This document shows positions 42,723 to 51,582 of a stretch of DNA of 64,000 nucleotides, piece after piece. Positions within the stretch are counted from its first letter, which is position 1; the number at the start of each line of letters is the position of its first letter. The notes beneath the pieces were generated by a model. It was not told where the DNA came from. It searched no databases and was given only the letters and a program-made list of their open reading frames with translations. The DNA comes from Mycobacterium gallinarum (GTDB taxonomy: Bacteria > Actinomycetota > Actinomycetes > Mycobacteriales > Mycobacteriaceae): the NCBI RefSeq assembly GCF_010726765.1, contig NZ_AP022601.1:5022001-5086000 (forward strand), in the 5' to 3' direction. A program made the position numbers and the translations under genes.

Positions 42723-43836
42723 CCGCCACATCAATTTCGTCGCCTCACCCCGGCCGACGCTGGGAGTGGAGTGGGAGTTCGCACTCGTCGACGCCGAAAC
42801 CCGGGACGTGAGCAACGTCGCGACCGAGGTGATCGAGGAGCTCGGGGAGAACAACCCTCGGGTCCACAAAGAACTGCTGCGCAACACCGTAGAGGTCGTG
42901 ACCGGCATCTGCGATTCCGTCCCCGAGGCGATGGACGACCTGCGGTCGACGCTGCGGACCGCACGCAAGATCGTCCGTGATCGCAACATGGAGCTGTTCT
43001 GCGCGGGTACGCATCCGTTCGCCCAATGGACCTCCGAGAGCCTGACCGATGCGCCCCGCTACGCAGAGCTGATCAAGCGTACGCAATGGTGGGGTCGCCA
43101 GATGCTGATCTGGGGCGTCCATGTGCACGTGGGCATCTCGTCGGCGCACAAGGTGATGGCGATCAACACCTCACTGCTCAACCACTACCCGCATCTGTTG
43201 GCGCTTTCCGCATCGTCGCCGTTCTGGGATGGTGAGGACACCGGCTACGCGTCCAACCGCGCGATGATGTTCCAGCAGTTGCCGACGGCCGGACTGCCAT
43301 TTCACTTTCAGACGTGGCGGGAGTGGGAAGGCTTCGTTCACGATCAGAAGAAGACCGGCATCATCGACCACATGAACGAGATCCGTTGGGACATCCGGCC
43401 CTCGCCGCACATCGGAACGGTGGAGGTGCGGGTCTTCGACGGGGTTTCCAACATCCGTGAGTTGAGCGCGCTGGTGGCGTTGACTCACTGTCTGGTCGTC
43501 GACCTCGACCATCGTCTGGACGCGGGCGAGCGGCTGCCCACGATGCCGCCGTGGCACGTACAGGAAAACAAGTGGCGCGCAGCCCGTTACGGCCTGGACG
43601 CGGTGATCATCCTCGACGAAGACAGCAACGAGCGTCTGGTGACCGACGATCTCGACGACCTGCTCAATCGACTCGAGCCGGTCGCTGCGTCGTTGAACTG
43701 CGCCGACGAACTCCGGCTGGTCTCCGACATCTGCACCTCGGGCGGGTCTTATCAACGGCAACGGCGGGTCGCCGAGGAGCACGACGGCGACCTGCGTGCG
43801 GTGGTCGACGCGCTAGTCGCCGAATTGGACATCTGA
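42703..43836 (+). CDS. YbdK-type carboxylate-amine ligase (GCS2 family)
   Basis: A 377-residue ATP-grasp-like ligase of the glutamate-cysteine ligase type 2 family. Typical segments: [75 protein letters not shown]. Orthologue of Rv0433. E. coli YbdK has weak glutamate-cysteine ligase activity; the mycobacterial substrate is unknown. The GTG at 42703, inside the sodC 3' end, gives a start and length like the orthologue; the frame is open to 42556. Confidence 0.9.
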   Translation: MSSAPANRHINFVASPRPTLGVEWEFALVDAETRDVSNVATEVIEELGENNPRVHKELLRNTVEVVTGICDSVPEAMDDLRSTLRTARKIVRDRNMELFCAGTHPFAQWTSESLTDAPRYAELIKRTQWWGRQMLIWGVHVHVGISSAHKVMAINTSLLNHYPHLLALSASSPFWDGEDTGYASNRAMMFQQLPTAGLPFHFQTWREWEGFVHDQKKTGIIDHMNEIRWDIRPSPHIGTVEVRVFDGVSNIRELSALVALTHCLVVDLDHRLDAGERLPTMPPWHVQENKWRAARYGLDAVIILDEDSNERLVTDDLDDLLNRLEPVAASLNCADELRLVSDICTSGGSYQRQRRVAEEHDGDLRAVVDALVAELDI

Positions 43837-43838
43837 GG

Positions 43839-44474
43839 ATGCTCGTCACGCCCATGTTTCCGCTGCAGGTGGCGATGCTGCCCGGCGAGGAACTACCGTT
43901 GCGGATTTTCGAACCGCGTTACGCAGCATTGGTTTCGGACTGCCTGGCTCAGCCTGAAGCTCCGGCGTTCGGCGTGGTGTTGATCTCGGCGGGCCGCGAG
44001 GTGGGCGGCGGTGACATGCGCAGCGACGTCGGCGCGATGGCACGCATCGCGGAGGCCGCCGACCTCGGGGAGGGCCGCTATCGCTTGCGGTGTGTGATGG
44101 CCGAGCGGATTCGGGTGGTGGAGTGGCAGCCGGACAACCCGTACCCGCGCGCGGCCGTGGAGGAGTGGCCCGACGAACCGGGTGACGCCGTAGACGTGGA
44201 CGCGATCAGGGACATCGAGGACCGCATGGTCGCGCTGTTCGAGCGGATCGCCCAGGCGCGTGGAGCACAGGTGGTGGCGCGGGACATCGTCGCCGGCGCG
44301 GACGCGTCGGGGGATGTCGCAATGTGGCTGTACGCGTTGGCATCCCGTCTGCCCATGGGGCAGGCCGACCGGTACGCCGTACTGGCCGCGCCCACTGCCG
44401 CTGCGCGGGTAGCCGCGCTCAGCGAAGCCGTGGACACCGTCGCCGCAATGGTCGAATTTCAGCTCTCCGAGTAG
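43839..44474 (+). CDS. LON N-terminal-domain (substrate-binding) protein
   Basis: A 211-residue protein consisting of the Lon substrate-binding (LAN) domain alone: PMFPLQVAMLPGEELPLRIFEPRYAALV is the standard start, followed by the beta-barrel and a helical part. There is no AAA or protease domain, so it is not a Lon protease; such stand-alone proteins may bind unfolded substrates. Orthologue of Rv0434. ATG lies three bases after the ligase stop with GAGG just before it. Confidence 0.9.
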   Translation: MLVTPMFPLQVAMLPGEELPLRIFEPRYAALVSDCLAQPEAPAFGVVLISAGREVGGGDMRSDVGAMARIAEAADLGEGRYRLRCVMAERIRVVEWQPDNPYPRAAVEEWPDEPGDAVDVDAIRDIEDRMVALFERIAQARGAQVVARDIVAGADASGDVAMWLYALASRLPMGQADRYAVLAAPTAAARVAALSEAVDTVAAMVEFQLSE

Positions 44475-44481
44475 GTTTCGG

Positions 44482-45297
44482 CTAGCCCCGCACGCCCTCG
44501 ACGAACGTGGTGCGCGGCGTGATGTCCTCCGTGGGCGGGCGGCGATAACGCAGCATCAGGGCGTCGGCTTCCTCCGACGACACCCGCCAGCCGTGATCCA
44601 TCAGCCAGTCGGCGACGTCGGCGCGGTCCTGTTCCTGGCGGTTGGCCAGATATTCGGGATCGAAGAACCCGGCGCCGAACGATTCGACGCCGATCCGGCT
44701 GCCTGGCGCACTGAGTTCGTGGATGCGCTCGAACAACACGTCCTGGCCCTCGGCGGGCAGGTGGGGCAGCAGGCCCTCGGCAATCCACGCGGTCGGTTCC
44801 TGCGGGTCGAAACCCGCGTCGCGCAGGGCTTTCGGCCAATCCTGGCGCAGGTCGATCGGCACAGGGACGTAGCGGGCGGCCGGTCGATCGTCGGTCAGCG
44901 TTTCGGCCTTGAAGGCGAGCACCTTCGGCTGATCGATCTCGAATACGACGCTGTCGTTCGCCCACGGCAGCCGCCACGCCCTGGCATCGAGACCCGCCGC
45001 GAGGATGACGGCCTGCACGACGCCGTGTGCATTGGCGGCGATGAAGAAGTCGTCAAACCACTTGGTGCGCGAGGCGGCGTAATTCGAGATCGCCCGGTTC
45101 CGTTCGACGATGTGCGACGGCGGCAGCTGCCAGCCGCGGGCCATCGCGGCATCGACGAAGCGTTGGGCGTACGAGTCGGTGAACAGCGGACAGCTCGCGG
45201 ACGCTTCCTGCGCACGGGCCCACGCCGCCCCGAGCGCGGTGGCGCCGACACTCTCGGTGATGCCCGAGCCGTCGTCGTCAGTTCTTGCCATTGCCAC
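44482..45297 (-). CDS. SAM-dependent methyltransferase, LCM-like (TIGR00027 type)
   Basis: A 271-residue member of the large mycobacterial putative methyltransferase family related to leucine carboxyl methyltransferases. Markers: ESVGATALGAAWARA, SNYAASRTKWFDDFF, the SAM loop ILAAGLDARAWRLPW, FEIDQPKVLAFK and WIAEGLLPHLP. Substrate unknown. Its start lies 20 bp inside the 3' end of mrpG, making it the last cistron of the antiporter operon, an unusual companion. Confidence 0.88.
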   Translation of the reverse strand: MAMARTDDDGSGITESVGATALGAAWARAQEASASCPLFTDSYAQRFVDAAMARGWQLPPSHIVERNRAISNYAASRTKWFDDFFIAANAHGVVQAVILAAGLDARAWRLPWANDSVVFEIDQPKVLAFKAETLTDDRPAARYVPVPIDLRQDWPKALRDAGFDPQEPTAWIAEGLLPHLPAEGQDVLFERIHELSAPGSRIGVESFGAGFFDPEYLANRQEQDRADVADWLMDHGWRVSSEEADALMLRYRRPPTEDITPRTTFVEGVRG

Positions 45298-45637
45298 CGT
45301 TCTCGGGTTCGGCGAACTCGTACAGCTCGTCCTTGGTCAGCAGGTCGTCGCGAACGTTCTGCTCGCGGTAGGCCAGCTGGCCGACCCGGTTGGCCACCAC
45401 CGGTGCGGTGATCACGGTGAACAAGCCGGTGAGGACGAGCATGCCGACATCGATGTTGCCGCTCAGCCGGATCGCCGCGCCGGCGAGCACCAACAGCAGT
45501 CCGAGCACCTGCGGTTTGGATGCCGCGTGCATGCGTGTCAGCGTGTCCGGGAAGCGGACCACACCCATGGCCGCGGTCAGTGCCAGCGCGGAGCCGCCGA
45601 GGATGAGCACCGCGACCGCGACGTCGAGCACGTTCAT
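45278..45637 (-). CDS. mrpG: Mrp antiporter subunit G
   Basis: A 119-residue membrane subunit (MnhG/PhaG family) with three helices; GVVRFPDTLTRMHAASKPQVLG is the family signature. Part of the multi-subunit Na+/H+ antiporter. The ATG overlaps the mrpF stop (ATGA). The acidic/Asn-Gly C-terminal tail is longer than in many MnhG proteins. Confidence 0.92.
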   Translation of the reverse strand: MNVLDVAVAVLILGGSALALTAAMGVVRFPDTLTRMHAASKPQVLGLLLVLAGAAIRLSGNIDVGMLVLTGLFTVITAPVVANRVGQLAYREQNVRDDLLTKDELYEFAEPENGGNGKN

Positions 45638-45921
45638 CGTTCTCCCCTTGTGATGCCTGAGTTGTCGATGTCCGGCACACGGAATCTGGCGACGCTCACC
45701 GAGCCGACGAAAGTGATCAACGCCAACGCGGCCATGCCGTACGTCACCGTCGTGTCGAGGCTGAACGCAGCCCAGGTGCCGATGCCGCACATCGTCACGG
45801 CGACGAGGGTGTCCAGCGCCACCAGCCGATCGAGTGTGCTGGGGCCTGCGAGTAACCGGATCATCGTGACGCCGGCCGCGGCCGTCAGCATCACCGCCGC
45901 GGCAATCCAGACATAATTCAT
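45634..45921 (-). CDS. mrpF: Mrp antiporter subunit F
   Basis: A 95-residue three-helix subunit (MnhF/PhaF family); RLLAGPSTLDRLVALDTL is the conserved loop. Needed for assembly of the Mrp complex. Its start and stop overlap mrpE and mrpG by ATGA. Confidence 0.93.
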   Translation of the reverse strand: MNYVWIAAAVMLTAAAGVTMIRLLAGPSTLDRLVALDTLVAVTMCGIGTWAAFSLDTTVTYGMAALALITFVGSVSVARFRVPDIDNSGITRGER

Positions 45922-46451
45922 GCGCTCTCCTTGTCCGGTGAAGGCCGCCAGTCGGTTTCGCGCTCGAACGCCCGCACGAGCAGCCGCTCCACCCGGGCGA
46001 CCTGGACGTAGAAGCGGGCGACGGCGCGTTCATTGCCGACATCGATCACGTGCATGTAGAGCATGCGCCTGCTCTGGTCGATCTCCAGCACGATCGAACC
46101 GGGAATCAGGTTGAAGATGTTGACGGCCAATGCGAGCACGAGATCGGACTTGACCGCCAGATGGGCACGCAGCACCGCTGACAGCGGTGGCGGCCCGGGC
46201 CTGATGGCCAGGAACGCGATCTGCACCGACGACAGCACCAGGTAGTAGCCGACGGTGACTAGCAGCCGAAGCAGCGACAGCGGGTGCACCCTGCCCTCGA
46301 CGGGCACCGCGGGCAGCGGCAGCAGGAGCGTGATGACCAGCGCGACGAGCAGGCCGGAGAGGACATTGGCCGCAGAGAACGTGCCCCACAACAGAATCCA
46401 CACCAAGATCAGCCAGCACACCACCCAGACGCGGAGCACGATGTTTCTCAT
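45918..46451 (-). CDS. mrpE: Mrp antiporter subunit E
   Basis: A 177-residue subunit (MnhE/PhaE family) with two to three N-terminal helices and a cytosolic C-terminal domain containing NIFNLIPGSIVLEID and MHVIDVG, the family hallmark. The ATG at 46451 overlaps the mrpD stop as ATGA; the frame open upstream to 46514 lies inside mrpD and is rejected. Confidence 0.93.
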   Translation of the reverse strand: MRNIVLRVWVVCWLILVWILLWGTFSAANVLSGLLVALVITLLLPLPAVPVEGRVHPLSLLRLLVTVGYYLVLSSVQIAFLAIRPGPPPLSAVLRAHLAVKSDLVLALAVNIFNLIPGSIVLEIDQSRRMLYMHVIDVGNERAVARFYVQVARVERLLVRAFERETDWRPSPDKESA

Positions 46452-48040
46452 CTGCCCATCACCGCCGAGATGTACTGGCCGGGGTCGAGGACCTCTTCGG
46501 CGGCGCGTTCGCAATAGGCGAAGAACGGCCCGGCGAGAATCGTCATGGAGAGCCCTACCGCGATCAGCGCTCCCGTCGGCAGCAGCATGCCCACCGGCAT
46601 CCTGCCCACGTCGTCGCGCTTCAAGAAGTCAACATCCTCGGAATCGTCGAGCAGCGCCGCTGGTGCGGCCGCCGACAGATGTCCTTCCGGGGCATCCTCG
46701 CGCGACCGCCAGAAGGCCTTCGTCCACACCCGGGTGATCACGTACAGCGTCAGCAGGCTGGTGACCACGCCGCCGCCGACCAGAGTCCACGCCAGGACCG
46801 AGCCGTTCTCGGCGCCCGCCTCCAGCAGCGCGACCTTGCCGATGAACCCGGAAAACGGCGGAATGCCACCGAGATTGAGGGCGGGCACCACGAATACGAA
46901 CGCGAGGATGGGGCTGGCGGCGGCCAGCCCGCCGAGACGTTGCAGCGTGGACGCGCCGGCCTGACGTTCGATCAGCCCGACGACGAGAAACAACGTCGTC
47001 TGCACCACGATGTGGTGGGCCACGTAGTAGATGGCACCGGACATGCCGAGCTCGTTGGACAGTGCGATACCGAAAACCATGTAGCCGATGTGGCTGACCA
47101 GAGTGAACGACAAGAGTCTCTTGATATCGCTCTGCGCGATCGCACCGAGGATACCGACGAGCATGGTCAGCAGTGCCGCCACGAGCAGCAGCGGATCCAG
47201 GCCACCGACGGGGAACAGCAACGAATGTGCCCGGATGATCGCGTAGACACCCACTTTCGTCAGCAGGCCGGCGAACACCGCCGTCACAGGTGCGGGCGCG
47301 GTCGGGTAGGAGTCGGGCAACCACGCGGAAAGGGGGAAGACGGCGGCCTTGATGCCGAACCCCACGAGCAGCACCGCGAACAAGGCCGTGCGGGTGCCCG
47401 ACGAGACGCCCTCGAGTCGCAACGCCAACTCGGCCATGTTCAACGTGCCGGTCGCCGCGTAGACGAGCGCGATGCCGAACAGGAACACCAGCGAGGACAC
47501 CATCGACACCATGACGTACGAGATGCCCGCGCGCACACGGTCCTTGCTGCCACCGATGGTCAGCAGCACGAAGCTGGCCGACAGCAGCACCTCGAATCCG
47601 ACGAACAGGTTGAAGAGGTCGCCGGCCAGGAATGCGATGCAGACGCCTGCCGACAGCACCAGGTAGGTCGGCAGGAAGATCGACACCGGTTGGCGGTCGT
47701 CGCCGTCTCGGATGCCCTGACCGATGGCGTAGAACACCACGGCCAGCAGCACTATCGACGACACCAGAAGCATCAGCGCCGACAATCGGTCCACCACGAG
47801 GGTGATGCCGAGCGGTCCCATCCCGGGCTCCGAGGGCCCCCAACCGCCGACCTGAAGGGCCAGCGTTCCGTCGCGATCGGCGAGGTACAGCAGCAGAGCG
47901 CATACGACGACGACCACCGACAGCGCGCCGAGGGCGATGACTCGTTGCAGTCGTGGCCTGCGGCCGGCGAACATCGTCACGGCGGCGGCAAGTGTCGGGA
48001 TCAGCACCGGCAACGGCGTCAACACCGCGGGCAGTGTCAT
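46448..48040 (-). CDS. mrpD: Mrp antiporter subunit D
   Basis: A 530-residue 14-TM subunit homologous to NuoL/M/N of complex I. It contains the proton-channel Lys/Glu residues in LVGFEVLLSASFVLL and SAWLPDSYPTAPAPVTAVFAG, and SDIKRLLSFTLVSHIGYM. With MrpA it carries the ion-translocating function. The ATG at 48040 overlaps the stop of a 12-codon mini-ORF of the 35-bp repeat instead of the mrpC stop directly. Confidence 0.95.
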   Translation of the reverse strand: MTLPAVLTPLPVLIPTLAAAVTMFAGRRPRLQRVIALGALSVVVVVCALLLYLADRDGTLALQVGGWGPSEPGMGPLGITLVVDRLSALMLLVSSIVLLAVVFYAIGQGIRDGDDRQPVSIFLPTYLVLSAGVCIAFLAGDLFNLFVGFEVLLSASFVLLTIGGSKDRVRAGISYVMVSMVSSLVFLFGIALVYAATGTLNMAELALRLEGVSSGTRTALFAVLLVGFGIKAAVFPLSAWLPDSYPTAPAPVTAVFAGLLTKVGVYAIIRAHSLLFPVGGLDPLLLVAALLTMLVGILGAIAQSDIKRLLSFTLVSHIGYMVFGIALSNELGMSGAIYYVAHHIVVQTTLFLVVGLIERQAGASTLQRLGGLAAASPILAFVFVVPALNLGGIPPFSGFIGKVALLEAGAENGSVLAWTLVGGGVVTSLLTLYVITRVWTKAFWRSREDAPEGHLSAAAPAALLDDSEDVDFLKRDDVGRMPVGMLLPTGALIAVGLSMTILAGPFFAYCERAAEEVLDPGQYISAVMGR

Positions 48041-48110
48041 GCGCGATCCGCCTTCGCTACTCGCTCGGCTGTCATGGGCGATCCGCCTTCGCTACTCGCT
48101 CGGCTGTCAT
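48041..48110 (-). repeat. 35-bp tandem duplication between mrpC and mrpD encoding chained mini-ORFs
   Basis: Two 35-bp units (48110-48076 and 48075-48041, minus strand) differ at one base, the penultimate. Each starts with ATGACAGCCGAGCGAGTAGC and encodes a 12-residue peptide: MTAERVAKADRP and MTAERVAKADRA. mini-ORF 1 (48110-48072) starts in an ATGA with the mrpC stop; mini-ORF 2 (48075-48037) starts in an ATGA with the stop of mini-ORF 1; mrpD starts in an ATGA with the stop of mini-ORF 2. The arrangement resembles MIRU elements, which carry small reading frames overlapping both neighbours. Confidence 0.85.
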
Positions 48111-48577
48111 CGCGAGCCCTCATATCCGGGTAGCGCGTCCAACTCGTCGGGCTCGTCGGTGTCGCGGGCCGCATCTGCGCGTAGCCGATCCTCTTCGATG
48201 GTCACGGCGTCCTTGGCGGCGATCTCCGAGACCCTTGCATCCTCTGGATCGTCACCGACTTCCTCTTCGGTGGTCAGTCGGTACGACCGGTACGTCATCG
48301 CCAGCACGAACGCGGCGATACCAAATGTGATGACGATGGCCGTCAGAATCATGCCCTGCGCCAACGGATCTGCGGTGGTGGTCTGGCCTTCGCTGGTTCG
48401 GCCACGGATCGGCGGGTTACCCGACGGGCCGCCGACGGTGAGGATCAGCAGATTGATGGCGTTGCTGATCAACAACAGCCCCAACAGCATCCGCGTCAGG
48501 TTGCGTTCCAGAAGCAGGTAGACACCCGCGCTGGTGAGGCCGCCGATCATGATGAGCGGGACGAGGTAGGTGCTCAT
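48107..48577 (-). CDS. mrpC: Mrp antiporter subunit C
   Basis: A 156-residue NuoK-like subunit with three helices: GVYLLLERNLTRMLLGLLLISNAINLL is the family core, and AQGMILTAIVITFGIAAFVLA the third helix. It has a long acidic cytosolic tail after residue 105 (EEEVGDDPED...) beyond the usual length of about 110-115. Overlaps the mrpA stop by ATGA. Confidence 0.93.
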   Translation of the reverse strand: MSTYLVPLIMIGGLTSAGVYLLLERNLTRMLLGLLLISNAINLLILTVGGPSGNPPIRGRTSEGQTTTADPLAQGMILTAIVITFGIAAFVLAMTYRSYRLTTEEEVGDDPEDARVSEIAAKDAVTIEEDRLRADAARDTDEPDELDALPGYEGSR

Positions 48578-51459
48578 GCCGAGTTCACCGCCCCGCGCTG
48601 CTGGCCCATCTCCACGTCGATGCGGGCACCCAGGCTGCGCAGCACATCGAGCACGAGTCCGACGACGATGAGGTAGACCCCGAGATCGAAGAACAGCGCC
48701 GTGACGAACTTGACCGTTCCGAGCACGGGCACGTCGAACTCGATCAGCGCCGACGACAACACCGGCGCACCCACCAGCAGTGAGGTCACCGCGGTTCCCG
48801 CGGACAGCAGCAGCCCGCTGCCCAGGATCTTGCCCGCGTCCAAGGGCAGCGTCTCACCCAGTTCATAGCGTCCGCCGGCGAGATACCGCAGCACCAGCGC
48901 GAGCCCCGCGGTCAGCCCTCCCGCGAAGCCCCCGCCGGGAGTGTTGTGGCCGGCGAAGAAGAAGTACGCCGACAGCACCATCATGAGCGGGAAGATGATG
49001 CGCGTCGCGACCTCGAGGACCAACGAACGGTGTCGGGGGTCGCGCAACTCGCTGCCCCTCAGCCACGTGATGTCGCCTGCCGCCGGGCTGTGCGTCGTCA
49101 TGGGCAGGCGTCCGATGTCGGGCTGGCCGGCGTCGGAGACCCTCGGGGCCGTCCCGAACCGCCTGTGCCGGAACACCATCGACGCCACACCGGTCGCGGC
49201 AACCAGCAGCACCATGATCTCACCCATGGTGTCCCACGCGCGGATGTCGACGAGCAGCACGTTGACGGTGTTGGCGCCGTGTCCACGGAAGTACGCTGCG
49301 TCGGGGAGCAAGTCGGCGATCGGCGTACCGGTGCGGGCGGCCATCGCGAAGACGGCCAGCGTGGTGACCGTCCCGCCGACGGCGATCGCGAGTGCTGCTC
49401 GCGCCACCCGGAACCGGTTGATGTGCGTGCGGTCCGCCTCGGCGGGCAGTGTGCGCAGCACCAGGACGAAGATGACCAGCATCAGCGTTTCGACCAGGAA
49501 CTGCGTCAGCGCCAGATCGGGTGCGCCATGGAACGCGAAGATCGCGCCACAGCCGTAGCCGGTGACCCCGACCAAGAGCACGGCCGCGAGCCGGTTGCGC
49601 AGCATGGTCGCACCGAGCGCGGCCGCCAGCACGATCAACCCGACCACGAGCTGAACGGGTGAACCCCACAACAAGAAGTCCGGTCGATCCCGGGCGCCCA
49701 TCGCCAACGCCGCGACGGGGACGAGGACCAGCGTCGACAGGATGACGGACTGCGTCGCCGGAATCGAACCGCGCTGCGTCACCGCGGTCAGCTGGACCGA
49801 CAGAACGTCCAGGCCGCGGACGGCCGCATCGTAGATCCGGTCGGCGTTGCCGAGCGGTTCGCGCACAACGCGAACGCGACGCAGGCGCGACCGCCCGAAG
49901 AATGCCGCGCTGCCGACCGCGAGGACGAGAACCGACAACAGCAGCGGCAGTCCGAGTCCGTGCCACAGCGCGAGGTCGTAGTCCGCGCCGCCGGGGACCG
50001 TCTCCGCGTAGCTGTCCAGTACGGTGTCGAGGTGCGTCGGCCACAGTCCGAACAGCAGGCCTGCGGCCGCGAGAAGCGCGGGCGGCAACATGAAAGCGAC
50101 TTCGGGGCGGTGCATTTCGGCCACCCGAGTGCTGGGCTCCGGTCGTCCCTTGCGGCCGAAGGCGCCCACCAGGAAACGCAGGCTGTAGATGGTGGTGAAC
50201 ACCGAACCGAGCACGATGCCAGCGAGGACGAACGGTGCGGCCGAGCCGAGAACCGGGCTGTGCAGCACTGTTTCGAGGTCGGCCTCCTTGGCGACGAAGC
50301 CGAAAAACGGTGGCAGCGCCGCCATGCTTGCCGTCGCTCCGATCGCGATGATCAGAAGGCTCCTGCTGCGGGCGCCGAGCCATGCCAGCCTGCGAATGTC
50401 ACGGGTACCGGTGGCGTGGTCGATGACGCCGACGACCATGAACAGCGACGCCTTGAACATCGCGTGCGCGACCAGCATCGCCAGCCCGGCGAGCATCATG
50501 TCGCTACCGCCGGAGCCCACCATGACGGTGATCAGCCCGAGCTGGCTCACGGTGCCGAACGCGAGGATCAACTTGAGGTCGTACTCCCGCACCGCCCGCC
50601 AGCCCGCCATCAACATCGTCAGGATGCCGAGGGTGATCACGATGGGCCGCCACGGCGGAGAATCCGCGAAGCCGGGCGTCATGCGCGCCAACAGATAGAC
50701 GCCGGCCTTGACCATCGCCGCGGCGTGGAGATACGCACTGACCGGTGTCGGGGCGGCCATCGCTCCCGGCAGCCAGAAGTGCATGGGCACGATCGCCGAT
50801 TTGGACAGCGCCCCGACCAGGACGAGCACCACACCGACGGAAGCGGCGATGCCTGTGGGCGGTGACGCGATCAGCTCGGAGAGCAGGTAGGTGCCGGCCA
50901 TGTTGCCGAGCACGATGATGCCGACGAGCATCGCCAACCCGCCGAACGTCGTGACCAACAACGCCTGGGTGGCGGCGCGGCGGCTCGTGGCGCGCTCGGC
51001 GTAATGACCGACCAGCAGGAAGGACAACACCGTGGTCAGCTCCCAGAACACATAGAGCAGCAGCATGTTGTCGCTGGTCACCAGGCCGAACATGACGCCG
51101 GAGAAAGCGACCAACTCGGCGGCGAAGCTCGGTAGCCGCTTCTCGGTGTGTCCGTCGTGGTGCTGGAAATAGTCGGCGCAGTAAAAGAGGACGAGGGCGC
51201 CGATGGCCAGCACCAAAACGCTCATGATCGCCGCGAGCGAATCAAACCGAAGATTGAAGTTCATCGACAACTCGGGCACCCATGGCACGTCGACCGTGGA
51301 TGCTCCCCCGGGAGCGGGCCAATTGGCCGCGACCCAGACCAGTGAACCCAGCGGCACCAATGCCAATGGGTAGAACGCCATCCGTCCCCAGCGGTACACG
51401 AGCAGGGGAGCCAGAGCGGTTGCGACTGCGTGGGCGATGAGGATGGCGAGCAAGGGCAC
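48574..51459 (-). CDS. mrpA: Mrp antiporter subunit A fused to MrpB
   Basis: A 961-residue fusion. Residues 1 to about 490 are NuoL-like (FWELTTVLSFLLVGHY, PMHFWLPGAMAAPTPVSAYLHAAAMVKAG, AFGTVSQLG). About 560-790 is the MrpA C-terminal part with the DALTQ-like segment GAPDLALTQFLVETL. From about 800 it is MrpB: RIIFPLMMVLSAYFFFAGHN followed by PGGGFAGGLTAGL. First gene of the Mrp operon; fused A/B forms are known in actinobacteria. The antiporter expels Na+ and supports pH and salt tolerance. GTG start with ACGGA just before it. Confidence 0.95.
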   Translation of the reverse strand: MPLLAILIAHAVATALAPLLVYRWGRMAFYPLALVPLGSLVWVAANWPAPGGASTVDVPWVPELSMNFNLRFDSLAAIMSVLVLAIGALVLFYCADYFQHHDGHTEKRLPSFAAELVAFSGVMFGLVTSDNMLLLYVFWELTTVLSFLLVGHYAERATSRRAATQALLVTTFGGLAMLVGIIVLGNMAGTYLLSELIASPPTGIAASVGVVLVLVGALSKSAIVPMHFWLPGAMAAPTPVSAYLHAAAMVKAGVYLLARMTPGFADSPPWRPIVITLGILTMLMAGWRAVREYDLKLILAFGTVSQLGLITVMVGSGGSDMMLAGLAMLVAHAMFKASLFMVVGVIDHATGTRDIRRLAWLGARSRSLLIIAIGATASMAALPPFFGFVAKEADLETVLHSPVLGSAAPFVLAGIVLGSVFTTIYSLRFLVGAFGRKGRPEPSTRVAEMHRPEVAFMLPPALLAAAGLLFGLWPTHLDTVLDSYAETVPGGADYDLALWHGLGLPLLLSVLVLAVGSAAFFGRSRLRRVRVVREPLGNADRIYDAAVRGLDVLSVQLTAVTQRGSIPATQSVILSTLVLVPVAALAMGARDRPDFLLWGSPVQLVVGLIVLAAALGATMLRNRLAAVLLVGVTGYGCGAIFAFHGAPDLALTQFLVETLMLVIFVLVLRTLPAEADRTHINRFRVARAALAIAVGGTVTTLAVFAMAARTGTPIADLLPDAAYFRGHGANTVNVLLVDIRAWDTMGEIMVLLVAATGVASMVFRHRRFGTAPRVSDAGQPDIGRLPMTTHSPAAGDITWLRGSELRDPRHRSLVLEVATRIIFPLMMVLSAYFFFAGHNTPGGGFAGGLTAGLALVLRYLAGGRYELGETLPLDAGKILGSGLLLSAGTAVTSLLVGAPVLSSALIEFDVPVLGTVKFVTALFFDLGVYLIVVGLVLDVLRSLGARIDVEMGQQRGAVNSA

Positions 51460-51568
51460 TCCGTTTCTGTCGTAGGTCGGCGGTGAGCCGTCGGCGAAGG
51501 GCAGATAGCGGGGTGTCAGCCGGGTTAGGGCTCTGGACTTATCGCCAGTCTACGTGGGCCGATGCAGC

Positions 51569-51574
51569 TACCAT
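51569..51574 (+). promoter_or_regulatory. -10 box of leaderless FAD monooxygenase transcript
   Basis: TACCAT followed by eight bases and the ATG at 51583, favouring it over the ATG at 51562. Confidence 0.4.
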
Positions 51575-51582
51575 CCGGCGTC

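Noticed and set aside
46679..48133. Plus-strand 484-codon frame opposite mrpD
   Set aside because: Highly charged His/Gln/Arg-rich translation typical of the antisense strand of a membrane-protein gene.
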